From: Planococcus halocryophilus
GTDB taxonomy: Bacteria; Bacillota; Bacilli; Bacillales_A; Planococcaceae
DNA: 64,000 bases
Reading direction: 5' to 3'
Assembly: GCF_001687585.2 (NCBI RefSeq)
Contig: NZ_CP016537.2
Coordinates: 1,894,001-1,958,000, forward strand
Shown piece after piece: positions 36,147 to 45,391 of the stretch; position 1 is the stretch's first letter, and each line of letters begins with the position of its first letter. The notes under the pieces are model-generated. The model did not search any database and had not been told where the DNA came from. It saw only the letters and a list, made by a program, of their open reading frames with translations. The position numbers were made by a program, and so were the translations under genes.

Positions 36147-38216
36147 ATGTTGGGGAATAATGAGCTTCAAACTCAGGACTTGATAAACACGATGGATGAA
36201 TTCTTGATTATCATGGATACAAATGGAATCATTCTTCACGCAAATCAGCCATGGATCGATTTTTGCATCACCCACGATGAAAGTAGTTGCTTTTGGAAGA
36301 CAGGTGCTAATTATTTTGAACAATTGAAAAAAAAGGATAAAGAAACTGAATTCCAATTAATTCAACAACTATTAACAAATGAGATCAACGAACAAAAACA
36401 AGTAGAACCATTTTTTATGGAAAATGGCGTTACCCAGTGGCTTCAAACAAAAGTGAAGAGAATTCTATATCCATTTGAGCAGACATACGCCGTCATTGTT
36501 TGCCATAAACCTGTAAGTCCTTACGCCATCCAGCCCCTGACTGCAGAAATTATTTTAGAAAGCATGACCCAAGGATTTATCTTATTGGATGATCAGTTAC
36601 AAATCGTTTATATAAATGAGATTGCTGAGAAACTGTTTCATTGCCAACGAAGAAATATAGTTGGAAGAGAATTGTTGGAGGGGTTCCCAAAAGTAGCTGA
36701 CACGTCATTCTATCAGAACTTCAAGCAAGCTTTGCGAGAAAACGTCGTTCTGGAGTTTATCGATTACTACAAGCCACTAGATACCTGGTTCGAGGTGAAA
36801 GCGTGTCCACTAAAAACAGGTGGATTGGCTTTATATTTTCAGGATGTGACCGAAAGAAAGAGGACCGAAGTACAACTGGTCGAATCCACATACTACGACT
36901 ATTTAACGGGATTACCGAATCGTAGATTGATCATTGAAACAGCTCAGTCGCTGATTGAACAGCGGAAAAAGTTTTCGGTATTTCATTTCAACATCGATAA
37001 TTTAAATTACATTAACGCTATACACCACTTCGATACGGGAGAACGTATAATGAAGAACTTTGCGGAAGAATTGAACGGATTTTCAAGTAAAACCTGCCAT
37101 GTCGGCCGGCTGGATGGGAATGAGTTCATTATTTTACGAGAAGTCGCTCCAAATGAAGAGATGGCAGATATCGCAGAACAGATGGCGGAGGTTTTCGCTC
37201 ACCCAGTGGAGCTTAAAACTTCCCAAAAAATCCATGTCAGTGTTAGCATAGGCATTGCTTGCTTCCCTTTTGATGCCCAAACACTAGAGGAGTTGATTTC
37301 TTGTGCCGACATCGCAATGCATGAAGCCAAAGAGGTGCCCGGCTCCTTTCATTCTTTCTTCAACCCACTGATGAGAACTTCTTATAACCGGAAGTCAGCT
37401 ATTGAAAAAGGATTGAAAGGTAACTTAAAAGAAAATGGCTTTTATTACGTTCTGCAGCCACAGGTTGATGGAAATACGGGTCAGTTGGTTGGCGCAGAAG
37501 TGCTTTCTCGTTGGAACCACCCTGAATTCGGAGAAATTTCACCACCTGAATTTATCCAAATAGCTGAAGAGTCCGGTGAAATTTTCTCTTTAACGTCTCA
37601 TTTGCTTGTCGAAGTATTTACTCAAATTAAAGAGTGGCAAAACAGATTTGGCTGGAACCTTAAGACCGCTATCAATATGACACCTTCTCTTCTCAGCGAT
37701 CCGACTTTTTTCGACAATTTTTTCGAACTACTAGAATGTTTTAAAATCCCTTCGCACCTTATTGAAATCGAAATTACCGAACAGGCTGAGCTAACCTATT
37801 CATCCAAAACACTCGAGAATTTACTTCTCTGCAAATCTAAAGGCATCTCCATTGCCATTGACGATTTTGGCACTGGATTCTCTATGATTTCTTATTTGAC
37901 TCATTTTCCTATCAATAAAATCAAAATAGACAAATCCTTTGTTCAGAAAATCGGTCAAAATCGGAAATCGGAAGCTGTCTTAACATCCTTAATCCACTTG
38001 GCACACAGTATTGAATGTGATTTAGTGGCTGAAGGCGTAGAGACATTAGAGGAATCTCTATTCTTGCAAGAGAACGGGTGTCCGGTACATCAAGGCTATT
38101 TTTATGATAAGCCTTTGGCACCAGACGCTTTTGAAAGAAACTATGTACAAGATTTCATTAAAAATAAAAAGATGGAAGAACTACCATATGACCATACTTC
38201 CCTTATAGAAAGATGA
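36147..38216 (+). CDS. PAS-PAS-GGDEF-EAL protein (probable c-di-GMP phosphodiesterase)
   Basis: A 689-residue soluble protein. Two PAS-like sensor regions (about 10-120 and 135-245) precede a GGDEF domain whose active site reads DGNEF near residue 317, so it should not make c-di-GMP. The EAL domain (about 425-670) reads EVLSRW in place of EALxRW but keeps the Asn in INMTPS, Glu in EIEITE, DDFGTG, KIDKSFV and AEGVET. Hydrolysis of c-di-GMP to pGpG is therefore likely, with the degenerate GGDEF possibly sensing GTP. It overlaps the next gene by four bases. Confidence 0.9.
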   Translation: MLGNNELQTQDLINTMDEFLIIMDTNGIILHANQPWIDFCITHDESSCFWKTGANYFEQLKKKDKETEFQLIQQLLTNEINEQKQVEPFFMENGVTQWLQTKVKRILYPFEQTYAVIVCHKPVSPYAIQPLTAEIILESMTQGFILLDDQLQIVYINEIAEKLFHCQRRNIVGRELLEGFPKVADTSFYQNFKQALRENVVLEFIDYYKPLDTWFEVKACPLKTGGLALYFQDVTERKRTEVQLVESTYYDYLTGLPNRRLIIETAQSLIEQRKKFSVFHFNIDNLNYINAIHHFDTGERIMKNFAEELNGFSSKTCHVGRLDGNEFIILREVAPNEEMADIAEQMAEVFAHPVELKTSQKIHVSVSIGIACFPFDAQTLEELISCADIAMHEAKEVPGSFHSFFNPLMRTSYNRKSAIEKGLKGNLKENGFYYVLQPQVDGNTGQLVGAEVLSRWNHPEFGEISPPEFIQIAEESGEIFSLTSHLLVEVFTQIKEWQNRFGWNLKTAINMTPSLLSDPTFFDNFFELLECFKIPSHLIEIEITEQAELTYSSKTLENLLLCKSKGISIAIDDFGTGFSMISYLTHFPINKIKIDKSFVQKIGQNRKSEAVLTSLIHLAHSIECDLVAEGVETLEESLFLQENGCPVHQGYFYDKPLAPDAFERNYVQDFIKNKKMEELPYDHTSLIER

Positions 38217-39130
38217 TGATGTCCATGAAAGCACAGTTCGATACCTTCTTGTCAACGAGTTCGGAAATAAGTGAGTCCATTCTTAATTCTTTAAGAGATC
38301 AAATCTGCTTAATCAATCAAGATGGAATCATTTGTTTAACAAACAAAGAATGGACTCGATTTGCGCTAAGCAATGGCGCAACGCTATCTAATGTTGGAAT
38401 TGGGGCAAATTATCTGCAACACTGCGAAAAAGAACCTGCGGTGTTTCAAGGACTACAGGCAATTTTGGCTGGAAAAGCTAACCTTTTCAATTTTGAGTAC
38501 CCGTGTCATTCCCCTTCCACAAAAAGATGGTTTTTGATGCAAGCCACACCTCTTCAAGCAAACAATCAAGCCCTTAGAGGGGTAGTCATTCGCCATGTGG
38601 ATATTACTAAACAAAAGCTCATGGAGTTACAACTGAAGGAATATGCAGATAAGGATTCTTTGACTTCTCTGTTTAATCGACGCTATTTCGAAGAACAATT
38701 AATCAAAGAAGTGACTCTATCCCGGCAACGCGGACTGTATCTATCTTTACTCTACATCGATGTAGACAACTTTAAAGAAATAAATGATGGTCACGGACAT
38801 CCTGCAGGTGACCGTGTACTACAAGAACTGGCTCTCCGAATTTCAGATGCAACAAGACCCTGTGATACAACAGCACGTATAGGCGGAGACGAATTTGCGC
38901 TCCTTTTGCCAGATACCGATAAAATGGAACTAACACTGCTAGCAAACAGGTTAATTCTAGATATTCAACAACTAAAAATTCCGGAACTGATCCATCCTAT
39001 TGACATCACAGTATCAATAGGGGGAAAGAGTTTTGTAAGCGACTTTTCAATTAACACTATGGCCCACTGGGTAGATAAGGCACTATATTTAGCTAAAGAT
39101 AAGGGTAAAAACCAAGTCGTCATACTTTAA
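38213..39130 (+). CDS. PAS-GGDEF diguanylate cyclase
   Basis: A 305-residue soluble protein. A PAS-like domain (about 20-130) precedes a GGDEF domain with intact ARIGGDEF near residue 224 and an RPCD I-site five residues before the motif, so it should make c-di-GMP with product inhibition. Translational coupling (ATGA overlap) to the EAL protein pairs synthesis with breakdown in one transcript. Several in-frame ATG codons near the start make the exact N-terminus uncertain. Confidence 0.9.
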   Translation: MMMSMKAQFDTFLSTSSEISESILNSLRDQICLINQDGIICLTNKEWTRFALSNGATLSNVGIGANYLQHCEKEPAVFQGLQAILAGKANLFNFEYPCHSPSTKRWFLMQATPLQANNQALRGVVIRHVDITKQKLMELQLKEYADKDSLTSLFNRRYFEEQLIKEVTLSRQRGLYLSLLYIDVDNFKEINDGHGHPAGDRVLQELALRISDATRPCDTTARIGGDEFALLLPDTDKMELTLLANRLILDIQQLKIPELIHPIDITVSIGGKSFVSDFSINTMAHWVDKALYLAKDKGKNQVVIL

Positions 39131-39189
39131 ATGCTCACGTAAATTCTATATAGGTGAACATATGAAAACAGCTTAGATAATAATCTTGC

Positions 39190-39352
39190 TGTATGGACTC
39201 TCGACTCCCACCATACTCACGGGTGGGGAAAGCCATCACAGCTAATACGAATATGACTCCGTTAACAATATGGTAAAGGCTGCCTCCGTGATTATCGAGA
39301 TTGCACGGTTAGCGGCCACCAAACACAAATAGTCAGCTATTTAGATGTTATG
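39190..39352. ncRNA. Unassigned structured-RNA-like segment
   Basis: About 160 bp, richer in GC than its surroundings and not coding in any full frame. It can form several helices: CCACC/GGTGG near 39207-39225, CCGTG/CACGG near 39285-39307, and AAATAGTCA/TGACTATTT near 39327-39359. It is followed by a strong terminator. It lies between convergent genes, so it is not an obvious leader. I could not match it to a riboswitch class; a remnant of a mobile element is also possible. Confidence 0.35.
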
Positions 39353-39370
39353 ACTATTTCCCTTTCTCTA

Positions 39371-39419
39371 AAAAGGACCTCTGAAGGAAGTTGTCACTTC
39401 CCTCGGAGGTCCTTTTTTT
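39371..39419. terminator. Strong bidirectional terminator
   Basis: GGACCTC..GGAAGT / ACTTCC..GAGGTCC with flanking A and T runs, between the GGDEF and TerC genes. Confidence 0.88.
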
Positions 39420-39446
39420 CTATGGAAAATGTTAGGACGTGCAGAC

Positions 39447-40205
39447 TTAGATTTCTATTGCTCTTTTTTTCTTAATACTAATCCATGCTCCAACGAGGAC
39501 AATTCCTAACAAGACCGCCCAAAAAATGAGTTTCCACTCCGTGGAGTGAGCAAAATCATATGGCAGTATCCCCAGATTTTTATGGGATAGCGTGAGCACG
39601 GTTAATTTTACTCCAACCCAACCGACAATCACAAAAGCGGTTGTTTCCAACTGGGGATAGTCAGCCAATAATTTGACGAATTTATGGGCTGCAAAACGCA
39701 TGATGACAATCCCTACTAAACCACCCGCAAGCATGACACCAAATTGCCCCCCATTGATGCCGCCAATTTCTAAATTCCCTAGATGTGGCAATGTGATGGC
39801 AAAAGCTACTGCAGCTAACATGGAATCAATCGCAAACGCAATATCCGCGAGTTCCACTTTTAATACCGTTAGCCAAAATCCAGCCTTTTTTGTTGCTTTT
39901 GGCTCGATGGTCGGTGCTTTTACTTTCCGCTGATCGTAAATATGCTTAAAAGCGATAAACAGCAAGTACGCTGCCCCTAGAGCCTGAATCTGCCATACAT
40001 CTACCAACAAGGTGATCATGAACAAGGCCGCAAAGCGAAAAACAAACGCTCCCACCAATCCATAAAACAACGCTTTTTTCTGTTGCTTCTCTGGTAAGTG
40101 CTTGACCATCACCGCCATAACGACTGCATTATCTGCAGCTAATAACCCTTCTAGCGCTACCAACACTAGCAATACCCATACATACTCCAATAAAATGGCT
40201 TCCAT
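39447..40205 (-). CDS. TerC family manganese exporter (YkoY/MeeY-like)
   Basis: A 252-residue membrane protein with about seven helices. It has the TerC signatures LEGLLAADNAVVMAVM near residue 18 and KVELADIAFAIDSMLAAVA near 117, with the conserved acidic residues in the membrane. The closest known role is that of Bacillus YkoY/YceF (MeeY/MeeF), which load secreted enzymes with manganese and export Mn2+. A yybP-ykoY riboswitch in its leader supports the manganese assignment. AGGAGG lies before the ATG. Confidence 0.92.
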   Translation of the reverse strand: MEAILLEYVWVLLVLVALEGLLAADNAVVMAVMVKHLPEKQQKKALFYGLVGAFVFRFAALFMITLLVDVWQIQALGAAYLLFIAFKHIYDQRKVKAPTIEPKATKKAGFWLTVLKVELADIAFAIDSMLAAVAFAITLPHLGNLEIGGINGGQFGVMLAGGLVGIVIMRFAAHKFVKLLADYPQLETTAFVIVGWVGVKLTVLTLSHKNLGILPYDFAHSTEWKLIFWAVLLGIVLVGAWISIKKKRAIEI

Positions 40206-40233
40206 CTTACATCCTCCTCTTATTTTTTGCCAA

Positions 40234-40366
40234 CAAAAAAGACCCTTGCCTAATAAAAGGCAAAGGTCTCGCTAAGCAAAATTGTTTGCTATCACAACCG
40301 ATGGCTACTAACCATGTAATGACGACTGTGAAATAGGTTTCCCTATAGCTACTCCCCTTTGACGTG
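40234..40366 (-). promoter_or_regulatory. yybP-ykoY (Mn2+) riboswitch with terminator
   Basis: On the minus strand the leader reads AAAGGGGAGTAGC, a GGGAAACC hairpin, a variable region and AGCGAGACCTTTGCC, the conserved blocks of the yybP-ykoY class. The last block pairs either with the opening CAAAGG (aptamer P1) or with AGGCAAGGGTC, which forms a terminator followed by six T. Manganese binding should favour P1 and let transcription reach terC. A TGGTATACT extended -10 lies just upstream at about 40395-40403. Confidence 0.93.
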
Positions 40367-40617
40367 ATGTCAAAGTCTATTGAGTTGTGTGATTAGTATA
40401 CCACCTGATGATCTGCCTACTAGCTAGGAAATGTGTCTAAAAAAAGATTTCTTTCAAGAGCTTCTACGCATACTTATATGGGAAACCATTGAAGTCTTTA
40501 GTGGGCAATAACTTAATGCTAGAGTAAGTTTCGTTGTGTATATTTCCGATGTTTTAGGAATACATATAGACAGTAAACATTAAAACATCTAAACAATAGC
40601 TGAAAGGAGATAAAAAC

Positions 40618-40884
40618 ATGTTAAAAAACTGAGGATTCACTGAATGAAAGCGAATTCCCCGATTCATGGACTTCTTTATCTGAATATCCGTGGCTTATGA
40701 AGCAGGCCGATGACAACGCGTATACGTTTCAAGTAGCTACAGATAATGACGAAAAACGGATTTCACTACTCCTAAATGAAGTGGGCCAACCACAATATAA
40801 ATCTATCTTCGTAAAACAATCCATTTGGAAGTGATTGACCTCAATGGAGACGGTGAAATTTTGAACGACATCGTAGAAAGTTAG
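40618..40884 (+). pseudogene. Decayed gene with an ASP-rich EF-hand-like tail
   Basis: AAAGGAG and an ATG at 40618 are followed at once by TGA. In another frame the text EDSLNESEFPDSWTSLSEYP, LMKQADDNAYTFQVATDND and GQPQYKSIFVKQ is clearly coding-like. A further shift gives EVIDLNGDGEILNDIVES and TAG. The DLNGDGE piece resembles a calcium-loop. Family unknown; at least two frame breaks. Confidence 0.5.
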
Positions 40885-40899
40885 CCACTCAATTCATTT

Positions 40900-40977
40900 C
40901 ACATTCGCAAGAGGAGGAGAGTTAGCAATAACATTTACATCGCTTCTTCTCTGCTGATAACTTATGATATGTAAACT
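40900..40977 (+). repeat. Dispersed hairpin element, copy J (left box eroded)
   Basis: A weak left part (CATTCGCAAGAGGAGGAG), a loose GAGGAGGAG/CTTCTTCTC hairpin and a clear right box CTGATAACTTATGATATGTA then AACT. Confidence 0.6.
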
Positions 40978-41087
40978 AGACTATCTTTATAAAGTTGGTT
41001 TTCTTCTTGTAAAACTGATTCTGCTCTACACACCTATTTTAACCAAGCCTATGGTAATATAAGGATAAAAATAAAAGAGGTGCGCTG

Positions 41088-41285
41088 ATGAATAAAATTT
41101 TGGCATTCTCTATTATAGGAATGGGGGTAACTGGTGCCGTTTTAATCATCTCGGTTGCTCTATTATTCAACCCTCCAATAGGAAATGTATTGAAGATAGT
41201 TATTGCTGGTTCAACAACAGCTTTTGTTATATTAGCTGTCTCGGCTCTAGTACTTCATCGACGTTCAGATGAAATAAAAGAGTAA
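41088..41285 (+). CDS. Small two-helix membrane protein
   Basis: A 65-residue protein with two hydrophobic helices (about 4-27 and 34-56) and a charged C-terminal tail (HRRSDEIKE). AAAGAGGTG precedes the ATG. It stands alone, convergent with the ABC-2 permease. No family recognised. Confidence 0.6.
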   Translation: MNKILAFSIIGMGVTGAVLIISVALLFNPPIGNVLKIVIAGSTTAFVILAVSALVLHRRSDEIKE

Positions 41286-41314
41286 AGTATTCATGAAATT
41301 AATAAAAATAGATA

Positions 41315-42085
41315 TTAACTTCTCAGTCCACGGCCTTTTTCAATCAGATACCAATTTAAACCATAAAGTGAAATCACAAAAATTATCGAAATGAGAACAG
41401 AGAATAGAATTGGTACATCGATTACACCGAGGATCCCGAATCGGAATCCAGAAATCATATAAACAATCGGGTTGAACTGTGATACAATCTGCCAAAATGG
41501 TGGCAACATAGAGATGGAAAAGAATACGCCACCTAGGTAAGTCAATGGCTGAAGAACAAAAGTAGGAACGATAGACACATCATCAAATGATCTTGCAAAA
41601 ATGCCGTTCAACAGACCTGCCAAAGAGAACAAAATAGACGTCATTAAAAACGTTAATATGACAATACTCCAAGAATAGACTTGTAGCGGAACAAAAAGTA
41701 ACGAAATAATCGTGACCAGTATCCCTACCAGAGTACTTCTTCCTAGCCCTCCAATCACAAAGCCCCAAATAATAATATGGGTCGGGACGGGCGCGACCAA
41801 TAGTTCTTCAATATTCTTTTGAAACTTTTGTGAGAAAAATGATGACGAAACATTCGAGTAGGAACTCGTAATGACTGACATCATAATCAATCCAGGGACA
41901 ATAAATTCCATGTAGGAAAATCCTCCCATTTCACCAATCCTTTTACCAATTAAATTTCCAAAGATGATAAAGTATAAGGACGTTGTAATTACAGGAGGAA
42001 CCAATGTTTGGATCCAAATTCTAAGATAACGGTTCGTTTCTTTGACCGCCAAACCTTTTAATGCTGTTAAATATAGTTTAAACAT
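41315..42085 (-). CDS. ABC-2 type transporter permease (YadH/NodJ-like)
   Basis: A 256-residue permease with six predicted helices. The conserved ABC-2 stretch QKNIEELLVAPVPTHIIIWG near residue 90 and the NPIVYMISGFRFG segment near 207 match the YadH/DrrB/NodJ group. It exports lipids, polysaccharide or drugs together with the ATPase encoded 12 bp upstream. A complete two-gene exporter; cargo unknown. Confidence 0.9.
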   Translation of the reverse strand: MFKLYLTALKGLAVKETNRYLRIWIQTLVPPVITTSLYFIIFGNLIGKRIGEMGGFSYMEFIVPGLIMMSVITSSYSNVSSSFFSQKFQKNIEELLVAPVPTHIIIWGFVIGGLGRSTLVGILVTIISLLFVPLQVYSWSIVILTFLMTSILFSLAGLLNGIFARSFDDVSIVPTFVLQPLTYLGGVFFSISMLPPFWQIVSQFNPIVYMISGFRFGILGVIDVPILFSVLISIIFVISLYGLNWYLIEKGRGLRS

Positions 42086-42097
42086 GTGAATCCTCCA

Positions 42098-43012
42098 TTA
42101 AGCAGTTTCTTCTGTAAGTTTTAAAAATAATTCTTCTAATCGATTGGACTTATTACGCATCGACAATACTTTAATCCCTTGTTCGGTCAATTGGTTAAAC
42201 AGTTCGTTAATCCCTTGATCACGCCCTACTTCCACAGAAAGAGATCCTTCATCCATAAGTTCACTCTCATAGCCTTTAATCACTGGCATTTGTCCTGAAG
42301 ATTCAATATCTAAAATAATGGTTTCAAACTGAAGCTTAGCAAGCAATGATTTCATACTTGTATCCTCAATCAGTTGTCCCTTTTGAATGATACCAATATT
42401 GCGACATAACATCTCTGCTTCTTCCAAATAATGTGTTGTCAAAATTATCGTCGTACCGTTATCATTCAACTCTTTCAGAAACTTCCACATCTCTCGTCTC
42501 AATTCAATGTCCACACCTGCCGTCGGTTCATCAAGAATAAGTAGACGTGGTTCATGCATTAAGGCGCGTGAAATCATCAATCGACGTTTCATCCCTCCGG
42601 AAAGCATCCGTGCCTGAACATTTTTTTTCTCCCATAAATCAGACTGCTTCAAGTACTTTTCGCTGCGCTCTAATGCTTCCTTCCTTGACACACCGTAATA
42701 ACCTGCCTGGTTCACGACAATCTGTTGGACCGTTTCAAAAGGACTGAAGTTGAACTCTTGGGGGACCAGACCAATCTGTAGCTTCGCCTGCATTAACTGC
42801 GTGTCCATGTCATAGCCGAAGACTTTGACTTTTCCTGATGTCTTATTGATAAGAGATGTCACAATCCCAATGGTCGTAGATTTCCCAGCACCGTTAGGAC
42901 CTAAGAGAGCGTAGAAGTCTCCTTCTTCCACTTTCAAATCGATGCCACGCAAAGCCTCAACGCCGCCAGAATAGATCTTTTTCAAGTCGTTTATTTCTAA
43001 TGCATATGTCAT
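42098..43012 (-). CDS. ABC transporter ATP-binding protein (YadG-like)
   Basis: A 304-residue ATPase. Walker A GPNGAGKST near residue 37, Q-loop LVPQEFNF, signature LSGGMKRRL near 138, Walker B LLILDEPTAGVD near 155 and the H-loop LTTHYLEEAE are all intact. The C-terminal 80 residues form the accessory domain usual in this group. It powers the adjacent ABC-2 permease. Genes are in one operon with the ATPase first. Confidence 0.93.
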   Translation of the reverse strand: MTYALEINDLKKIYSGGVEALRGIDLKVEEGDFYALLGPNGAGKSTTIGIVTSLINKTSGKVKVFGYDMDTQLMQAKLQIGLVPQEFNFSPFETVQQIVVNQAGYYGVSRKEALERSEKYLKQSDLWEKKNVQARMLSGGMKRRLMISRALMHEPRLLILDEPTAGVDIELRREMWKFLKELNDNGTTIILTTHYLEEAEMLCRNIGIIQKGQLIEDTSMKSLLAKLQFETIILDIESSGQMPVIKGYESELMDEGSLSVEVGRDQGINELFNQLTEQGIKVLSMRNKSNRLEELFLKLTEETA

Positions 43013-43213
43013 TCACTTTATCTCCTAACTATCTTTTTAATTAGTTGTATTTAAATACCTAATTGCCAGTATGCCACTCGCTCATATTCGTAAAGCTTTG
43101 TGTATACATTTTTAAATGCGCCGATTGTGAAATTAAGCTAGACAACTGAAAAAGTCATTCGGGTACCTCACAATGTGTTTTCCGACCAAAGAAAAACATC
43201 AGAGTGATCACGA

Positions 43214-43610
43214 ATGACCTACACCCATCTTAACACGAAAGAACTGGTGATGATAGAATCCTACCACCATCTAAATATGCACATTTCAATCATCGCTGAG
43301 CGCTTGAATCGTTTCAGGCAGCCAACTTATAATATCATAAAATATCTAAAATCCTGGCATACAGCGCTCGGGTTTCACAAGCTACACGAGAGAAACAAGA
43401 AACGCTGCGGCTACTGAAAAATGGTCTTACAGAAGAAAAAATCGCTCATTTTCAAGACAAAATGGCACAAGTCTAGACAATAGCTGTCATTGTCGGTCGT
43501 GAATAAAAGGCAATCGACTGTTCCATGCGCACGCTCTATCACATGTTCAAAAATCGGATTTTTAATGTAGCTACTCTGCCGATGAAAGGGAAACTTGATT
43601 CAAAAAGACT
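43214..43610 (+). mobile_element. IS30-family transposase remnant
   Basis: The first 67 codons (TYTHLNTKELVMIESYHHL, then ISIIAERLNR) match the N-terminal HTH of IS30 transposases. After a break the text SRAQTLRLLKNGLTEEKIAH-like, an AVIVGRE piece and LPMKGKLDSKR-like ends follow in other frames. The catalytic core is absent. A dead insertion-sequence fragment. Confidence 0.65.
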
Positions 43611-43617
43611 TTCATTA

Positions 43618-43800
43618 TTAATTTTCATAAAAGAAAAAGACTAAGTAAGGAGTGATTTTATTGACTTCTGCTTCAGTTCCGACGAAAGCTGCCCATTCCT
43701 CTGGTGACCATTCATCCATTTTGCTGGTATCAAATTTCCTTCTGCCTTTTGTTAAATCTATCGAGATGAACTTTCGCTTCTTCGCATGAGAACGTTCCAT
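43618..43800 (-). CDS. Small hypothetical protein
   Basis: A 60-residue basic protein (MERSHAKKRKFISIDLTKG, then MDEWSPEEWAAFVG). A strong GGAGGAGGGAGG site fixes the ATG at 43800. The last 15 residues (ITPYLVFFFYEN) are unlike the polar rest, so the 3' end may have been changed by the neighbouring IS remnant. Function unknown. Confidence 0.5.
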   Translation of the reverse strand: MERSHAKKRKFISIDLTKGRRKFDTSKMDEWSPEEWAAFVGTEAEVNKITPYLVFFFYEN

Positions 43801-43877
43801 ACCTCCCTCCTCCTCTCTGAATACAAATCTCAGAACCACTTAACATTATTTTTCTATTAAGCCCGTCATGAGAGTGG

Positions 43878-43910
43878 ATTTAACTTCTGATAACCTATGA
43901 CATGTAAACT
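43878..43910 (+). repeat. Dispersed hairpin element, copy K (right box only)
   Basis: CTTCTGATAACCTATGACAT then GTAAACT matches the right box of the family; no convincing hairpin or left box remains. Confidence 0.5.
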
Positions 43911-44151
43911 TTTCCAGATTAATATTTGTTCGATAATTAAGTATTTCCCGAACATATAGCATTGAGAGAAGGTGGATAAACCATTTACATAATACCTTCC
44001 CTCCATACCTCTCTATTTCACAACTGACTCATAAGATGCTACGGTTTTGGCGTATTGAAAGTAATAATTCTCGTTTGGTTCCCCTACATTTTTGCTACTC
44101 TTATAACCGACTCCAATGTTCCATGCTTTTTAGAAGGTATTCAATTTGGTT

Positions 44152-44367
44152 TTAAAACTTACTTAAAATGTGTGTTATCCAGTAATAAAACCAACCCAAT
44201 CCCGCACATACTATTCCAATTCTGACAACGAAAAAAGGTATTTTAATGATTTTTAACATTCCCCTGGCTATCAACGGAAAAAGTATGCAGCCTCCCACTA
44301 AAATCCCAATATATATAACCATTCTATTAATCACACTCGTATCCACTTGCGAAAAATCTATTGCCAT
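44152..44367 (-). CDS. Small two-helix membrane protein
   Basis: A 71-residue protein with two hydrophobic helices (about 15-38 and 43-66) around a short basic loop. AAGGTGG lies before the ATG. Isolated gene; no family recognised. Confidence 0.6.
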   Translation of the reverse strand: MAIDFSQVDTSVINRMVIYIGILVGGCILFPLIARGMLKIIKIPFFVVRIGIVCAGLGWFYYWITHILSKF

Positions 44368-44466
44368 CTTTTCAATCCACCTTATTTATATCGGAAGGAA
44401 CATTCCATTTTTTCAACTACTTTTTAGGTGATTCATTTGAATTGCACTGTATCGAATTCACATATA

Positions 44467-44919
44467 CTATTCAAAAATATCGTTTTTCTTTCGAATTGAT
44501 GATCGTTTAATTCGTATTTTTGAGAAAACATTTACTAAGCACCTCAGCCTTTTCAACATTCCACGTTTAAACGAACCACTAATCTTATTTTCGTCAATTT
44601 CTCCTACGTAAAAGCTTCGTTTAAAGGAGCCATAGAATTTTTCTTTGCATATATAATGATCCTCGTTTTCTTTCGTTTGTTTTTTCTCCTCATATGCACT
44701 TTCTAATTCAAGGTAACCATCGCGGAATTCGACATTAATCTCTTTTTTGGAAAAACCAGGCACATACACTTTTAATTGGTGCCTACTCTCTCCTTCTCGA
44801 ATAGCGACTTTTGGGTAATGGATTCCCAAGAAAAAGGGGGCAAACAAATCCGTCTCAAATCTACTTTTAAACAGGCTTGGCATAAAATCGTCCCGTTTGC
44901 TCGATAAAAATTTTCTCAT
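44467..44919 (-). CDS. Hsp20/alpha-crystallin small heat-shock protein with an aberrant C-terminus
   Basis: A 150-residue protein. Residues about 35-118 form the alpha-crystallin domain: HQLKVYVPGFSKKEINVEF, DGYLELESAYEEK, FYGSFKRSFYVG and ENKISGSFKRGMLK. After GMLK, where the family normally has a short Val-Pro-Lys strand and an IxI tail, the frame gives a basic, unrelated tail (RLRCLVNVFSKIRIKRSS). A frame change at the AAAA of this codon pair is likely, which would remove the strand that binds partner subunits. AAGGAT precedes the ATG. Confidence 0.75.
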   Translation of the reverse strand: MRKFLSSKRDDFMPSLFKSRFETDLFAPFFLGIHYPKVAIREGESRHQLKVYVPGFSKKEINVEFRDGYLELESAYEEKKQTKENEDHYICKEKFYGSFKRSFYVGEIDENKISGSFKRGMLKRLRCLVNVFSKIRIKRSSIRKKNDIFE

Positions 44920-45316
44920 ACCAAATCTATCCTTCTCATTAGTGTGTTACTGTTTAAAGCCATTTAACGCCCACCGACAGTTTTGACCGGTTCGTAACGA
45001 CCTTCCTTCTCCCTAGAATAATGTATTTAATAAATTAAATACTAATATCAAAATATTCAGTTTTCAGTTACAATTTAGTAAAAGACAAAAAAACACCGAT
45101 ATTAACTTATAGTTACCAGTAAAATTCATGACATTCAATTCGATTTCAACTGATGATTGCCTTTCAAGGGCAATTCGTCTTAGTAGGTAACACTCACCCA
45201 CAATCGGCCATGAATCCTATATCTTTTTCTGCATGCAAATTTGAGCTAGAAAAAAGGGCATTCTTGAGAATATAGTCGGAGCAACTATATTCATGTTTTC
45301 TTTTTTCTCTCTGTGA
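44920..45316. other. Intergenic stretch without recognised features
   Basis: About 400 bp, AT-rich on the left and more mixed on the right, between divergent genes. No open frame with a ribosome site and no strong hairpin seen. Confidence 0.35.
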
Positions 45317-45391
45317 TTGTCTTGTTACACGAACCTTAACTGGGTTGCTTTAGGTGAAGGCGTTAGACAAAAGACATGGAAACACCTAATA

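Noticed and set aside
39190..39352. Known riboswitch (GEMM, M-box, T-box, cobalamin, TPP)
   Set aside because: None of the conserved core blocks of these classes is present, and no downstream gene on either strand is positioned to be controlled.
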